Shown here: piece by piece, positions 7,730 through 14,509 of the stretch
Layout of the letters: each line of letters starts with the position of its first letter
Position numbering within the stretch: position 1 is the stretch's first letter
Origin: JANRKG01 sp033763635
GTDB lineage: Bacteria; Cyanobacteriota; Cyanobacteriia; GCF-001939115
Direction: 5' to 3'
DNA length: 15,825 nucleotides
Assembly: GCA_033763635.1 (NCBI GenBank)
Contig: JANRKG010000265.1
Coordinates: 1-15,825 of the forward strand
Notes under the pieces: model-generated
The model's input: only the letters and a program-made list of their open reading frames with translations
Told to the model about the DNA's origin: nothing
Database searches by the model: none
Translations under genes and position numbers: made by a program

Positions 7730-7735
7730 CTCCTT
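7730..7735 (-). promoter_or_regulatory. Ribosome-binding site deciding the single-domain hemerythrin start
   Basis: AAGGAG on the minus strand, nine bases before the ATG at 7720. It lies inside the longer frame that would begin with TTG at 7744, which argues against that longer start. Confidence 0.75.
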
Positions 7736-7770
7736 ATAATCCAAGCATTTAACGTTGTTTCAAAACAGTA

Positions 7771-7831
7771 AAAAGTCAGCAGCCAGGCATCAGAAGAGAT
7801 AGATTGCTTCCGACTCTGACTGCTGACTTTT
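7771..7831. repeat. Inverted repeat between the two hemerythrin genes
   Basis: The arms AAAAGTCAGCAG (7771-7782) and CTGCTGACTTTT (7820-7831) are perfect 12-base complements around a 37-base loop. Each strand ends its stem with four T, so it could act as a weak two-way terminator or as a stabilising 3' structure for the two-domain gene, whose stop is 33 bases away. GTCAGCAG/CTGCTGAC palindromes are, from memory, common between genes in filamentous cyanobacteria, so this may be a copy of a dispersed palindromic element. Confidence 0.65.
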
Positions 7832-7864
7832 CAACCTCTAGGTTCTACCGTTCAGGCTTTTGCC

Positions 7865-8914
7865 CTAGATTCGGCCCATTTGCAGTTGATCTTGCAGACG
7901 GCTCTTAGCGGACTTAAATTCAGTCGCCATGCGTTCCTGTTGCTCAGTGCTACAGTTGTTGCGGATTGCCGCAAACATGGTGCTTTCTTCCTGACGGATA
8001 TGATCGCCCACCATGTCCATCAATTGCTTGATCTGGGACTTGAAGGCATCTACATTAGCCGCAGGATTCATGGACTTGATGGCATCCAGCTTGACCTTCA
8101 TCTGAGCTTGCTCGTCATACAGTTCTTGGGTGTCACCCTGACCGTAGAAAGGACGAACTGCGGGGTAAACCACTTGTTCTTCTGCTTCAGAGTGAACCGT
8201 CAGGTCTTTGTAGATTTGACCGAAGTATTCTTGCAACTTCTGGGGATCGTTGGTTGCCGCAACCTGGGTAAACAGGATGTTCACCTTATTGTGGTCCATG
8301 CGGATAATGTCTTGAATGTTCATGTCAGACTTATCCGTGTTTTGGGTAAAGACGCTTCCTGCAACCCCGGAGAGTGCAGCAACCGCATCTTGAACCCGGC
8401 CCCAAATCCCTTGATCCGGTTCCTTACCTGTCAGTTCGCGAACACCCAGAATTTCCAGAATGCCCTTCAGTTGCTCCTGGTGAGCGCGGTTTTCAAAGTT
8501 CACAGTGTTCAGGGGCGTGATAGCTACTTCGATGTCGGCTCCCACAACCTGACCTGCTTTGTGCACCAGCAACCCAGACATCACTTGTTGGTGTTTCAGG
8601 AGTTCGTGTTTGAACACCTTTTCATAGAGAGACAGTTCAGAACCAGACATCAATTTCTCGACCATCTGGATCATTTCAACCATCGTTTGCTTAGGTTCAG
8701 CCTTGTTTCCATACTGAACCATTACAGTTTCAATAATCCCCAAGTTTTTCTGATCATCTTCCAACATATCTTGAATACGCTGGCGAATTTCTTGATCATT
8801 AATAGCAGAAATAAACTTCTGTTCGTTAGCAATCAAAAGTTTTTGAAGGGCGTATACATCTGCCAGTTTAGAGGCGATCGCCATGCGCTTTGTATCATCA
8901 AGCGTCGTTACCAT
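7865..8914 (-). CDS. Two-domain protein: ferritin-like N-terminal bundle plus hemerythrin HHE domain
   Basis: The start is ATG at 8914 (349 residues), with GAGGAG at 8921-8926 six bases ahead; a GTG at 8965 would extend the frame but would put that site and its hairpin inside the coding region. Residues about 8-160 are all-helical with scattered Glu and His (Glu31, Glu62, His103, Glu104, His108, His118, His145), which looks like a ferritin-like bundle; I do not recognise the precise family. Residues about 200-345 are an HHE domain aligned with the neighbouring hemerythrin: His208, His241, Glu244/Glu245, then Gln269 where the neighbour has a ligand His, then His305 and Glu309. The two HHE domains share segments such as SEAEEQVVYPAVR and EFKSAKSRL. 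It is cytosolic and probably involved in iron or oxygen handling. It is the first gene of the leftward pair. Confidence 0.85.
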   Translation of the reverse strand: MVTTLDDTKRMAIASKLADVYALQKLLIANEQKFISAINDQEIRQRIQDMLEDDQKNLGIIETVMVQYGNKAEPKQTMVEMIQMVEKLMSGSELSLYEKVFKHELLKHQQVMSGLLVHKAGQVVGADIEVAITPLNTVNFENRAHQEQLKGILEILGVRELTGKEPDQGIWGRVQDAVAALSGVAGSVFTQNTDKSDMNIQDIIRMDHNKVNILFTQVAATNDPQKLQEYFGQIYKDLTVHSEAEEQVVYPAVRPFYGQGDTQELYDEQAQMKVKLDAIKSMNPAANVDAFKSQIKQLMDMVGDHIRQEESTMFAAIRNNCSTEQQERMATEFKSAKSRLQDQLQMGRI

Positions 8915-8920
8915 GTTGTT

Positions 8921-8959
8921 CTCCTCGAATATGAATGAGTTCGACACATACTCGAAGAG
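8921..8959 (-). promoter_or_regulatory. Hairpin covering the Shine-Dalgarno of the two-domain hemerythrin gene
   Basis: On the minus strand, CTCTTCGAGTATG (8959-8947) pairs with CATATTCGAGGAG (8933-8921) across a 13-base loop. All 13 positions pair: eleven Watson-Crick and two G-U. The last six bases of the right arm are the GAGGAG ribosome-binding site, and the stem stops six bases before the ATG at 8914. Folding would hide the site completely. A thermosensor, a protein-bound operator in RNA, or an unfolded leader under growth conditions are all possible. Confidence 0.6.
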
Positions 8960-8978
8960 TGTCACAGGAATAACAGTG

Positions 8979-9010
8979 CTTCATCCATCTCTCGACTGAT
9001 GAAGTTTTTT
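8979..9010 (+). terminator. Terminator-like hairpin in the divergent intergenic region
   Basis: CTTCATC (8979-8985) pairs perfectly with GATGAAG (8998-9004) around a 12-base loop and is followed by six T (9005-9010). On the plus strand this has the shape of a Rho-independent terminator, but no plus-strand gene lies upstream; it could end an antisense or small RNA. On the minus strand it would be a second hairpin in the hemerythrin leader, about 20 bases upstream of the Shine-Dalgarno hairpin. Confidence 0.4.
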
Positions 9011-9215
9011 CCTAAAGAAAAGTGGGGATCACTCTAATTCAGTAGACCAGAAAACGTTAAGGAAATAGAAAAATAAAAAGTTTTTACAAGGGAAATCAAA
9101 TAAATTAGATTAATAATTATCGAAACAAACTATCTTTTTCATCTTTCTTACGAAAGATTCTTTTGCACAAAAAAATCAATTATTCTAAATAATTACTGTT
9201 GGTGCATTGTGAATT

Positions 9216-9244
9216 TTGTACGAGTCTAGTAAGTTGAATAAAAT
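9216..9244 (+). promoter_or_regulatory. Candidate sigma70-type promoter of crtO
   Basis: TTGTAC (9216-9221) and TAAAAT (9239-9244) are separated by 17 bases, the preferred spacing. The -10 box matches TATAAT at five of six positions; the -35 box matches only weakly. Transcription would start about 50 bases before the ATG. The region is AT-rich, so chance matches are likely. Confidence 0.35.
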
Positions 9245-9304
9245 AGATGTTTTGAAAAATATCTGTCTTTTATAAGAAGTTTTTTTAATTCTGGAGAACT
9301 CTCT

Positions 9305-11008
9305 ATGCAAACCTCCATGCAAACCTATGATGTGATCATCATCGGAGCAGGCCATAATGGGCTAGTCTGTGCCGCTTACCTGTTAAAAGCTGGGTATAGT
9401 GTGCTGTTGCTGGAGAAACGATCGATCCCCGGAGGGGCCGCCACCACCGAGGCTGTGATCCCGGAACTCCCAGAGTTTAAATTCAATCAATGCGCGATCG
9501 ACCATGAATTTATCCATCTCGGTCCCGTGATTGAAGAACTGGAACTTGAAAAATACGGCCTGGAGTATCTGTTCTGCGATCCGGTCGTCTTTTGTCCCCA
9601 CCCGGATGGTAAGTATTTTCTGGCCCACCGTTCCCTGGAAAAAACCTGCGCTGAGATTGCCCGATATAACGAACGGGATGCCCAGAAGTACGAGGAGTTT
9701 ACCCAATTTTGGCAACGGGCGATCGGGGCCATGATCCCAATGTTTAATGCCCCCCCCAAGTCGGTCGTAGACATTTTGGGAAACTACGATATCAAAAAAC
9801 TGGGTAATCTTTTCTCAGTTGTGGGATCTCCCAACAAAACCCTGGACTTCCTGCGGACGATGCTCACCAGTGCTGAAGATATCCTGAACGAGTGGTTTGA
9901 TGAGGAGTTCTTAAAAGCACCTTTGGCCCGTCTCTCCTCAGAACTGGGTGCCCCCCCCTCGCAAAAGAACCTGGGGATCGGGGCGATCATGATGGCAATG
10001 CGGCACAATCCGGGCATGGCACGGCCCAAGGGGGGAACGGGTGCCCTGGTGCAAGCCCTTCTCAACCTGGTGACAAGTCTGGGCGGAGCAGTGCTGACAG
10101 ATAAATCTGTGCAAAAGATTTTGGTCGATGAGGGACGGGCGGTAGGAGTTCGGACGAAGGAGGGGCAAGAGTATCGGGCGGAATATGGGGTGATTTCCAA
10201 CATTGATGCTCGTCGGGTCTTTCTGCAACTGGTGGAAGCCAGTGAGATTGATGCCGCAGACCCCGAATTGCGGGAGCGGCTCGAACGCCGGATTGTCAAC
10301 AACAACGAAACCATTCTCAAGATTGACTGCGCCCTGTCCGAAGCGCCCCGGTTTGAACGGTTCAATCATCGAGATGAGAACTTGATCGGCTCGATCCTGA
10401 TTGCGGATTCTGTGCAGCATGTCGAGGTTGCTCACCATGATCCGGCGATCGGCAAAATCCCCGATGCCGATCCCTCCATGTATGCCGTCGTTCCCAGTGT
10501 TCTTGACCCAACCTTGGCCCCGGACGGTCAACATACCCTTTGGATTGAGTTTTTCGCCCCATACAAAATTGCAGGGCTGGAAGGAACCGGACAACACGGG
10601 ACAGGATGGACCGATGACCTGAAGAATCAGGTAGCCGATCGCGTTCTCGACAAACTGGCGGAATATGCGCCCAACCTGAAGCGCTCCATTATCGGTCGCC
10701 ATGTGGAGAGTCCGGCGGAATTGGGGGAACGCCTGGGGAGCTACAACGGCAATTACTACCATATTGATATGACTCTGGATCAGATGGTCTTTCTGCGGCC
10801 CTTGCCAGAGATTGCGAACTATAAAACACCGATCGAAGGACTGTTTTTGACGGGAGCCGGAACCCATCCGGGGGGATCGATTTCGGGAATGCCGGGACGG
10901 AACTGTGCGCGGGTGTTTCTGCAAACCCAAAAGCCGATCGCCCAGGCGTTACGAGATGCGCGGGAGTCGTTGAAATCGACGGTTAATTCGGTGTTTCGCA
11001 TGCCCTGA
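9305..11008 (+). CDS. crtO: Beta-carotene ketolase CrtO
   Basis: This 567-residue flavoprotein belongs to the phytoene-desaturase-like family. The FAD-binding GAGHNG is at 14-19, with the ribose-binding Glu37 in LLLEK. Stretches AIDHEFIHLGP, LEYLFCDPVVFCP, GAPPSQKN, ARPKGGTGALVQAL, ISNIDARRVFLQLV and the C-terminal LTGAGTHPGGSISGMPGRN agree closely with what I remember of Synechocystis CrtO. That enzyme adds a keto group to beta-carotene to give echinenone, a membrane carotenoid used in photoprotection and as the pigment of orange carotenoid protein. The ATG at 9305 has GGAG at 9293-9296, eight bases ahead; a second in-frame ATG at 9317, in a repeated ATGCAAACC, is too far from it. The gene is 390 bases from, and divergent to, the hemerythrin genes. 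Some CrtO-like proteins in other cyanobacteria are reported to lack ketolase activity, so the activity is likely but not certain. Confidence 0.88.
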   Translation: MQTSMQTYDVIIIGAGHNGLVCAAYLLKAGYSVLLLEKRSIPGGAATTEAVIPELPEFKFNQCAIDHEFIHLGPVIEELELEKYGLEYLFCDPVVFCPHPDGKYFLAHRSLEKTCAEIARYNERDAQKYEEFTQFWQRAIGAMIPMFNAPPKSVVDILGNYDIKKLGNLFSVVGSPNKTLDFLRTMLTSAEDILNEWFDEEFLKAPLARLSSELGAPPSQKNLGIGAIMMAMRHNPGMARPKGGTGALVQALLNLVTSLGGAVLTDKSVQKILVDEGRAVGVRTKEGQEYRAEYGVISNIDARRVFLQLVEASEIDAADPELRERLERRIVNNNETILKIDCALSEAPRFERFNHRDENLIGSILIADSVQHVEVAHHDPAIGKIPDADPSMYAVVPSVLDPTLAPDGQHTLWIEFFAPYKIAGLEGTGQHGTGWTDDLKNQVADRVLDKLAEYAPNLKRSIIGRHVESPAELGERLGSYNGNYYHIDMTLDQMVFLRPLPEIANYKTPIEGLFLTGAGTHPGGSISGMPGRNCARVFLQTQKPIAQALRDARESLKSTVNSVFRMP

Positions 11009-11026
11009 TCGGCTTGTCATCGCTGC

Positions 11027-11055
11027 GTAATTTTCGAGTGCGATCGTGAAATTAC
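11027..11055. repeat. Short inverted repeat after crtO
   Basis: GTAATTT (11027-11033) and AAATTAC (11049-11055) are perfect seven-base complements around a 15-base loop, 18 bases after the crtO stop. No T run follows, so it is not a standard terminator. It could be a weak 3' structure or chance. Confidence 0.3.
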
Positions 11056-11082
11056 CTGTAAAACAAGATTGGACAGATCACC

Positions 11083-11703
11083 ATGAAATATTGGCTCTGG
11101 AATGCTCTGGATATCCTGCGCGATAATCACCGATGGATGGGCTGGAACCTTTTTCTAGGGTTGGTGCCGCTCGCCTTAAGTGTCTGGCTGTTTCGGATGC
11201 GTCAGGCTCGATCGCTTCTCTGGGTGGCCGGGTTTGTCGCCTTTATCGCCTTTCTGCCCAATGCTCCCTATGTGCTAACCGACATCATTCATTTAATTCG
11301 GGAAATTCGAGAGAGTCACTCTATTTGGACCATTACCCTGGTTCTCATTCCCCTGTACCTCGCATTTATGGGAATTGGGTTCCAGGCTTATGTGTTGTCT
11401 TTGATTAACCTGGGTTATTACCTGCGTCAGCAAGGATGGGGGCGCTACGTCCGGGAAGTTGAACTTGTGATTCATGCCCTGAGCGCGATCGGGGTTTATC
11501 TGGGGCGTTTTGTGCGGTTTAATAGCTGGGATCTGGTGACAAGACCGCGCTTAGTGACAGATGTGACGATCGATGTGCTGTTGAGCAAACAACCCCTGTT
11601 AGTGATGATCGTAACTTTTCTCGTGATTGCCGCCTTGTATTGGCCCCTGAAGCATATCACCCTCGCAGTAACGGAACGAACCCAGAAGCCATCAATGGTT
11701 TAA
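11083..11703 (+). CDS. DUF1361 family integral membrane protein
   Basis: This 206-residue protein has five to six hydrophobic segments: about 21-37, 45-60, 81-97, 99-113, 126-142 and 171-188. Two conserved motifs mark the DUF1361 family: FLPNAPYVLTD (57-67), just after the second segment, and YLGRFVRFNSWD (139-150), after the fifth. Such proteins are found in many bacteria and no function is established, so I give none. It begins 74 bases after crtO on the same strand with a weak ribosome-binding site (GGACAG), so it may be read through from crtO or have its own promoter. It is convergent with the PEP-CTERM gene, and a perfect palindrome lies between their stops. Confidence 0.85.
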   Translation: MKYWLWNALDILRDNHRWMGWNLFLGLVPLALSVWLFRMRQARSLLWVAGFVAFIAFLPNAPYVLTDIIHLIREIRESHSIWTITLVLIPLYLAFMGIGFQAYVLSLINLGYYLRQQGWGRYVREVELVIHALSAIGVYLGRFVRFNSWDLVTRPRLVTDVTIDVLLSKQPLLVMIVTFLVIAALYWPLKHITLAVTERTQKPSMV

Positions 11704-11718
11704 TTGCCAACCGATGAG

Positions 11719-11746
11719 GTAGAGACGCGAAATTTCGCGTCTCTAC
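11719..11746. repeat. Perfect 28-bp intergenic palindrome, possible two-way terminator
   Basis: The left half GTAGAGACGCGAAA (11719-11732) and the right half TTTCGCGTCTCTAC (11733-11746) are exact reverse complements with no spacer. It lies between the stops of two convergent genes, 15 bases after one and 12 bases before the other. From memory this palindrome recurs between genes in many filamentous cyanobacteria. In RNA it would form a strong hairpin in either direction (a few central bases forming the loop), although no T run follows, so a terminator role is an inference. Confidence 0.85.
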
Positions 11747-11758
11747 TGGGATTGTGAA

Positions 11759-14509
11759 TTACCGCCGTGCCCAACGATGACGCGTTCGAACCGCGACCAC
11801 CAACCCGATCGCCCCCACAATCATCAGCAACCATTCTTCCGGCTCAGGCACCCCAGACACCGTCATGGGCTGGAGGGGATTGCTCAGGTTTTCCGAGCCT
11901 TTTTCCACCTCCCGATCGAACCGATCTTTGCGGGCCTCAGCTTTCTTCAGTTCCTCCCGTTGTTGATCGTTCACCAGCACCAACATGGACGAGTAAGGGG
12001 TGACGATTTTGTAGGATTTGGCGATCGTGTGCATCGCATCCAGGGCCACCAGGTCTGGTTTCTTCCCAGCTTGTTGGCTTACGCCGAGAATCAGTTGACG
12101 GGCCGCGATCGGGTCAAATCCAGATTGCTTGACCGGAGCAGGGTTTTCTCGCTTCGTCATCAGCCAGACATAATCATCCATGACATTAATGACCGAGGGA
12201 CCGAGTGCCTTGCGGGTTGCCATACGTTGCAGAACTTCCTTCGCATCCGTTGCCACCCCTCCCCCTGTTCCCTGAATAGCATCCAGGGTCGAATCATCGT
12301 AGGCTGGAGGAAGTTTACCTCCCACATGCACCATCCAGAGGGGCGCATTCAGGGCCGGAAGTTTCTGCTTGTCGTCCGCCAGTTCGTAACTTCCCTCATC
12401 GGTGACAAGCAAAATCGCATCGTAGGATGTCTGGTTTTGCAATTGCGAAAACTGCTGCACCATCTGTTGCAATTGCACCGTACCGTAGAAGGTCGCGCGG
12501 CTGACATCGAAGCGATCGAACTCATCAATTCGTTTGGGCAACATCCCCGGAGCCGTCGTCAGATAAAGATCCCCATCGTTCTGTTTCAATCCTTTCTGTT
12601 TCAGCCAATCAAAAGTCGCCTTCAAGTCTTTTGCATGGGTGCCCATACTGCGGGAGCCATCCAGGACGATCGCAAACCGTTTTCCTTGAGGCAACACATA
12701 ATCCCGCTCCTGAAGAGGCTTTGCCATGACCATGAATCCTTCTGAGAAAGCAACGTCATGAATCGCAGGAGCCTGTTTGCGGGCTGCTGGAATCGAAGCA
12801 GGGAGCCAATCATCACCCGATTTGGAGACCTCCCTGCCATTCACGACTCGCTTGGTCTTGTCATTCCAGTAAACGTTGCGCCGTTCTCCCAGTTGGGGCA
12901 GGGGCCAAGTTCCGTCCTGTTGCAAGACTTTGTAGGTCATCCAGAGGTGAAATTGGGGCCGGGGTTTTTGCCGATCGCGCCATGCCGGAATCGGGAAAGC
13001 CCGGAGGCGATAGTGACGCGGGCCGACCTGCTCGATCAGGGCCGGATCTACCTGGCGTTGCACCTGATTGTTGTACACCTCCTGGGCCGCTCCCCTTGGA
13101 GAAACAGCGAAGGGATAGCGTTGATTGCGATCGGCACTATTGCCCAACCACAATCCAGTGATGACGGCATTTTCAGGAAGGGAGAAGGAGTAGAAAGCTT
13201 CCTCATCCAGATTTTCTGGGGAGAAGTTTTCATAGATTTCATAGAGTTCGATATCCGCCCAATCCCCCTGCTCCGTGACCGTCACCTGCTGCTTTCTGAG
13301 CCAGACATATTCCTGATTCACGTTCAAGAGTCCGGCCTTAGCCTCCCCCCGGTTGTAGGTCGCTTCCAGGGCGCGATTGATGGCCTCCCGTTCCCCTTTT
13401 TGGATGGGAGTATCGAAAAATTCAGCGTACAGAGTAGCGGCTTTTTCCTGATCGGTGCGATCGCCATCATAGAGAAACGGCGACATCAATTGGTTGTAGA
13501 AGTGCTGTAAAAACTCCGCCGCCGGACGGGGTAGATTGAACACACTCTCGTACATCATCTGAATATGGTTGTTCTCCTGGCGAGTGCTGAGGTAGCGATA
13601 GGGTAACAGGTAAGCATTGACCAGCCCCTTACGAATCGGGTCCGACTTCGCCAGCAATTCCCGCCGTTGAACATCCGTGTTTGGCAGAGCCGCAAGTGCC
13701 TGAAATGCAGGAATTTGGGGTTGTTGTTGCAGCAAAACAAAGCCCAGCAACCAGGCAAAAACCACTGAGACCGTTCCCGCCCAAGTTCGCAACCGTCCAT
13801 ATTCCCCTGCAAATGCCAATAGCACCCGTTGCCAGGACTGGTAGTAGAAAATTCCGAGGGCAAAGGGTAAAGCGACAAAGAGACAGGCGGAAAGGACGAA
13901 CAGGAGAAGACTAAAGGGCATCCACCAAATGCCATAGAGTAGGCTCGTTTCAATATTTCGAACGAGTCCATCCACCCACTCAAATTTGAAGAATGCAACA
14001 GTCAGTGCCCATCCTGCCGGAATCGCATAGAAGGCAAAGACAATTCCTGTAAAGACCCCAACCCAAACCATCAAACTATGGCCTACCAGTTGTAAAACTG
14101 CCAGGATGGGGCGACGGGCCGCATAGCCAAACAGAAGTTCGGTGAGAAAAACAGCCACACATACCCCGATCGTTCCCAGAATTTGCACCGTTGCAGGGGT
14201 TAATTCTCGCAGCAAGAACATCCGGAGAAGACAGGCCATGAACAGGGGAACCTCCACCCCATAGAACAGGCGCAGCAGGTTGAGCGGCTGTTTCCGGAAT
14301 CGCAGGAGACCAAGCAGGGTTGTCACGGTCGGCACCGCAACCATCACCGTTAGCGTGACCAGTAAATCCGTCGGAACGCTTCCCTCCAGCCACTCCTTCA
14401 CCAGGGCCGCACCGACATAGGGCAAAATCCCCGCATACACAAAGGTCAGAAAGGATAAGTTCCAGACCCAAAAAACGATGTGGCTGACGATCGCTAAAAA
14501 TCGTTTCAT
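11759..14509 (-). CDS. PEP-CTERM integral membrane protein with VIT and vWA regions
   Basis: The start is ATG at 14509 (916 residues): GGAGGAG lies just ahead (14514-14520) and the ATG overlaps the exosortase stop as ATGA. A longer frame up to 14671 would overlap the exosortase by more than 150 bases and is not supported. Residues about 4-262 hold six to eight membrane segments. Residues about 390-525 look like a VIT domain. Residues about 610-790 look like a vWA domain with the metal site DGSRS (617-621) and LLVTDEG (700-706). The last 30 residues are a PEP-CTERM signal: VPEPEEW (887-893), a hydrophobic helix and a basic end RTRHRWARR. I recall a family of PEP-CTERM integral membrane proteins (TIGR02921) of this type beside XrtO. 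It is probably a substrate or partner of the adjacent exosortase at the membrane; its action is unknown. Confidence 0.85.
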   Translation of the reverse strand: MKRFLAIVSHIVFWVWNLSFLTFVYAGILPYVGAALVKEWLEGSVPTDLLVTLTVMVAVPTVTTLLGLLRFRKQPLNLLRLFYGVEVPLFMACLLRMFLLRELTPATVQILGTIGVCVAVFLTELLFGYAARRPILAVLQLVGHSLMVWVGVFTGIVFAFYAIPAGWALTVAFFKFEWVDGLVRNIETSLLYGIWWMPFSLLLFVLSACLFVALPFALGIFYYQSWQRVLLAFAGEYGRLRTWAGTVSVVFAWLLGFVLLQQQPQIPAFQALAALPNTDVQRRELLAKSDPIRKGLVNAYLLPYRYLSTRQENNHIQMMYESVFNLPRPAAEFLQHFYNQLMSPFLYDGDRTDQEKAATLYAEFFDTPIQKGEREAINRALEATYNRGEAKAGLLNVNQEYVWLRKQQVTVTEQGDWADIELYEIYENFSPENLDEEAFYSFSLPENAVITGLWLGNSADRNQRYPFAVSPRGAAQEVYNNQVQRQVDPALIEQVGPRHYRLRAFPIPAWRDRQKPRPQFHLWMTYKVLQQDGTWPLPQLGERRNVYWNDKTKRVVNGREVSKSGDDWLPASIPAARKQAPAIHDVAFSEGFMVMAKPLQERDYVLPQGKRFAIVLDGSRSMGTHAKDLKATFDWLKQKGLKQNDGDLYLTTAPGMLPKRIDEFDRFDVSRATFYGTVQLQQMVQQFSQLQNQTSYDAILLVTDEGSYELADDKQKLPALNAPLWMVHVGGKLPPAYDDSTLDAIQGTGGGVATDAKEVLQRMATRKALGPSVINVMDDYVWLMTKRENPAPVKQSGFDPIAARQLILGVSQQAGKKPDLVALDAMHTIAKSYKIVTPYSSMLVLVNDQQREELKKAEARKDRFDREVEKGSENLSNPLQPMTVSGVPEPEEWLLMIVGAIGLVVAVRTRHRWARR

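Larger units (their letters stand above)
8915..9304. other. AT-rich divergent intergenic region
   Basis: These 390 bases separate the leftward hemerythrin genes from the rightward crtO. No coding region is supported. Nearest the hemerythrin start are two hairpins, listed separately. Bases about 9040-9290 are very AT-rich and presumably hold the promoters of both directions. A plausible one for crtO is listed; I could not choose one for the hemerythrin gene. Confidence 0.6.

Noticed and set aside
7880..8938. Long plus-strand open frame (about 350 codons) antisense to the two-domain hemerythrin gene
   Set aside because: It lies over a gene with clear family motifs and a good ribosome-binding site, its translation has no recognisable domain, and it has no start signal. 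It is best explained by codon bias on the real strand.
9305..9328. Repeated ATGCAAACC at the crtO start as two alternative starts
   Set aside because: Only the first ATG is at a suitable distance from GGAG; the repeat is short and may be chance.
9938..10930. Minus-strand open frame (about 330 codons) inside crtO
   Set aside because: CrtO motifs run through the whole region on the plus strand; the antisense product shows no motif and is a codon-bias shadow.
11777..12745. Plus-strand open frame (about 320 codons) opposite the vWA and tail part of the PEP-CTERM gene
   Set aside because: The opposite strand encodes VIT/vWA and PEP-CTERM sequence; this frame is rich in His, Arg and Pro with no domain, typical of a shadow frame.
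4001..13464. GCGATCGC octamers at 4001, 5140, 8874 and 13457 as regulatory sites
   Set aside because: They are HIP1 elements, abundant across many cyanobacterial genomes and mostly within genes; they point to the lineage, not to local control.
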